DNA from: Rothia sp. (in: high G+C Gram-positive bacteria)
GTDB lineage: Bacteria; Actinomycetota; Actinomycetes; Actinomycetales; Micrococcaceae
Direction of reading: 5' to 3'
NCBI GenBank assembly: GCA_030524105.1
Contig: JAUNHE010000006.1
Location: 124,001 to 188,000, forward strand
Length of the DNA: 64,000 nucleotides
Below, one piece after another: positions 62,177 to 64,000 of this stretch; positions within the stretch are counted from its first letter, which is position 1, and each line of letters starts with the position of its first letter. The position numbers were made by a program, and so were the translations under genes. The notes below the pieces were generated by a model. That model was given only the letters and a program-made list of their open reading frames with translations, searched no databases and had not been told where the DNA came from.

Positions 62177-63331
62177 ATGACTTTTTTACCCGCTTCCGAT
62201 GTGCTGATTGCAGTGGATAAGTTCAAGGGTTCACTGACGGCTAGGGAACTTTCAGACGCCATTGTCAGCGGTATGCGTCAAGAGCTTGGGCAGGACTTTA
62301 ACCCAAAAATTTGTCCTATTGCAGATGGTGGTGAGGGAACGGTAGAGGCTGCTCTGGCTGCCGGTTATGAGGAGCATTCCTGCCAGGTGCGGGGACCCCT
62401 AGGAGAGACAGTAAGAGCTCGCTTTGCCTTTAAAGCTGATCAGAAAATTGCAGTCATCGAAAGTGCCCAAGCTTGCGGTATGTGGCAGCTGCAGGATCAA
62501 AAGTTAGACATTTGGCGAGCCAGTAGCTACGGGGTAGGACAGCTAGTAGCTGCAGCCTTGGACCGTGCTGCCCAAAAAATTATAATTGGCTTAGGTGGTT
62601 CCGCTAGCAGTGACGCTGGAGCCGGTATGCTACAAGCCTTGGGCTGCCACCTCTATGACAGCCAAGGAAAAGAGCTTAAAGCGGGAGCTGGCTACCTTAA
62701 CCGAGCTGTTAGTGTGGATTTTTCCCAGCTGGAACCGGCCTTAAAATCGGTGGATTTAGTGGCGGCTTGTGATGTTACTAATCCCCTCTATGGTCCTGAA
62801 GGGGCAGTCTTTGTCTACGGACCGCAAAAGGGAGCTAAGGCAGAGCAGCTCCCTCTTTTAGATGGTGGACTTAAGAATTTCTCGCAGTTACTAGAGGCTG
62901 AGTTAGCAGTTAAAGACGGTTACTATGCCAGTCAAGCCGGTGCTGGTGCTGCCGGTGGCCTTGGTTTTGCCTGTCTTGCTCTAGGAGCTGCTATAAGATC
63001 GGGGGTTGAACTCTGTTTTGACTTAACCGGCTTTAGACAAGCTTTAGCAAAGAGCCGCGTAGTGATTACTGGCGAGGGCAAGCTTGACCGGCAGACACTT
63101 GCTGGAAAGGGACCTGCCGGTGTTGCCCTAGCTGCCCATAAAACGGGGGCAAAGGTCTATGCTGTTTGTGGTCTTAACCAGCTGACCCAGCAGGAGTGGA
63201 AGCAAGCTGGTTTTAGCGGTATTTATGCGGTCGTGGGCAGGGAAGTTAGTTTACAAGAATCCCTGGCTAGAGCCCACCAGCATGTTCAGCAACTTAGCCG
63301 ACGCCTGGCCCAAGATCTTCTTGCACGGTGA
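62177..63331 (+). CDS. glxK: Glycerate 2-kinase (GlxK/GarK family)
   Basis: This protein of about 384 residues has IAVDKFKGSLTARELSDAI, PIADGGEGTVEA, the GLGGSASSDAGAGMLQALG loop and TGEGKLDRQTLAGKGPAGVA, all diagnostic of the glycerate kinase I family. It phosphorylates D-glycerate. ATG 62177 is used although the frame opens at TTG 62147. A CATAAT box six bases before the ATG suggests a leaderless mRNA. Confidence 0.92.
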   Translation: MTFLPASDVLIAVDKFKGSLTARELSDAIVSGMRQELGQDFNPKICPIADGGEGTVEAALAAGYEEHSCQVRGPLGETVRARFAFKADQKIAVIESAQACGMWQLQDQKLDIWRASSYGVGQLVAAALDRAAQKIIIGLGGSASSDAGAGMLQALGCHLYDSQGKELKAGAGYLNRAVSVDFSQLEPALKSVDLVAACDVTNPLYGPEGAVFVYGPQKGAKAEQLPLLDGGLKNFSQLLEAELAVKDGYYASQAGAGAAGGLGFACLALGAAIRSGVELCFDLTGFRQALAKSRVVITGEGKLDRQTLAGKGPAGVALAAHKTGAKVYAVCGLNQLTQQEWKQAGFSGIYAVVGREVSLQESLARAHQHVQQLSRRLAQDLLAR

Positions 63332-63432
63332 TGCGCTGGCGCAGCTGAAGGGTAGGCATGGAAAAATAGAGAAGAGACTATTAGCCTAGAGCACACAAAA
63401 TATGGTGTGACCGTGAATTGTAGAGGATAAAC

Positions 63433-64000
63433 GTGTCTGAGCCCCCCTCTGAATACAGTATTCGAACCCTGCCTCACGACGAAGTTGCCGAGCAGTCGGT
63501 ACTTGGCGGTATGATGCTTTCAAAAGATGCAATTGCCGACGTCGTTGAGATTCTTAGCGGTCAAGATTTTTACAAGCACTCCCATGAAATGATTTATGAG
63601 GCCATTATTAGCCTCTACGGCCACGGTGAACCTGCCGATGCGGTGACCGTTGCCGACGAAATGAGTAAGCGGGGAGATCTTAACCAAATAGGTGGGGCAC
63701 CCTATCTGCACTCTCTTATTTCCTCAGTTCCTACCGCAGCTAACGCTGGATTTTATGCCGAGATTGTGGCAGAGCAGGCAGTTTTGCGTCGTTTGGTTGA
63801 GGCTGGAACTAAGATTGCCCAGTTGGGCTATACTGCCGATGGCGAAGTGGAGAGTCTGGTTAATCAGGCTCAGTCCGAAATCTACGGTGTAGCTGATGGC
63901 CGTAAAGGCGAAGACTATGTTGCCCTGAAGGACGCCTTAGATGCAACGGTCAGTGAGATTGAAGCTAACGGGTCCCGTAGCGGGGGTGTGCACGGGGTCC
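63433..64000 (+). CDS. dnaB: Replicative DNA helicase DnaB (C-terminal part outside window)
   Basis: The frame begins with GTG 63433 (AGAGGA upstream) and is open to the right edge, giving about 189 residues. LPHDEVAEQSVLGGMMLSKDAIADVVEIL, FYKHSHEMIYEAIISLYGHGEPADAVTVADEM and GGAPYLHSLISSVPTAANAGFYAEIV are the DnaB N-terminal domain and linker. The ATPase domain lies outside. Its place after the rplI operon is conserved in Actinobacteria. Confidence 0.95.
   Translation, partial: MSEPPSEYSIRTLPHDEVAEQSVLGGMMLSKDAIADVVEILSGQDFYKHSHEMIYEAIISLYGHGEPADAVTVADEMSKRGDLNQIGGAPYLHSLISSVPTAANAGFYAEIVAEQAVLRRLVEAGTKIAQLGYTADGEVESLVNQAQSEIYGVADGRKGEDYVALKDALDATVSEIEANGSRSGGVHGV

Overview
The window is a stretch of an actinomycete chromosome centred on the replication origin. 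The order rsmG-jag-yidC-yidD-rnpA-rpmH / oriC / dnaA-dnaN-recF-DUF721-gyrB-gyrA-DUF3566-tRNA-Ile-DLW39 on one side, and parA-parB-trxA-trxB-pseudokinase-murJ-NUDIX-pcnA on the other, is typical of Actinomycetota. The DUF3566 / tRNA-Ile / DLW-39 / tRNA-Ala / PPIase / rhomboid succession is most like Micrococcales (Micrococcaceae, for example Rothia or Arthrobacter relatives). Base composition looks low for an actinomycete (not computed). Genus is not determined. I saw no transposase, integrase, phage genes or CRISPR array.

Left part (1-24 kb) is mostly accessory and metabolic: the end-truncated gene of an ABC ATPase, a CrcB/Fluc pair, an esterase, a two-component system, a small-RNA candidate, and a TetR-regulated MMPL exporter. 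Next comes a sucrose/levan module with a BglG-type antiterminator, a Tat-exported GH68 levansucrase and a mannose-family PTS, followed by a HAD phosphatase. After Ohr and two paralogous small membrane proteins comes a biotin locus: a TetR regulator divergent from a decayed BioB paralogue with a Cys-rich tail and from bioB itself. A galactokinase-like GHMP kinase, CsbD-type small stress proteins and an AroE-like gene complete this part.

Middle part (24-42 kb): rhomboid protease, PPIase, a PiT phosphate permease, and two copies of an unusual unit in which a tRNA or tRNA-like gene directly abuts an isolated 5S rRNA gene with its own promoter and terminator. Then come tRNA-Ile, DUF3566, gyrA, gyrB, DUF721, recF, dnaN, an array of DnaA boxes, dnaA, a second DnaA-box array, rpmH and rnpA. 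Genes left of the origin mostly run on the minus strand and genes right of it on the plus strand, so both replichores start here.

Right part (42-64 kb): membrane-insertion genes (yidD, yidC, jag), rsmG, parAB with four parS sites in 2.5 kb, the thioredoxin pair, a membrane protein with half a pseudokinase domain next to murJ, NUDIX, the CCA-adding enzyme, an ABC-2 exporter, the rpsF-ssb-rpsR-rplI operon, an Old Yellow Enzyme homologue, a second structured-RNA candidate, glycerate kinase and the 5' part of dnaB.

The observations most worth following are these. First, a tRNA-Ala-derived element keeps the G3.U70 alanine identity pair but has a six-base anticodon loop. Second, the 5' ends of both 5S genes are set directly by a preceding tRNA. 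Third, a pseudo-BioB with a CxxxCxCxCxxxxC tail sits beside bioB and a BioQ-like operator. Fourth, two intergenic RNAs have their own terminators.
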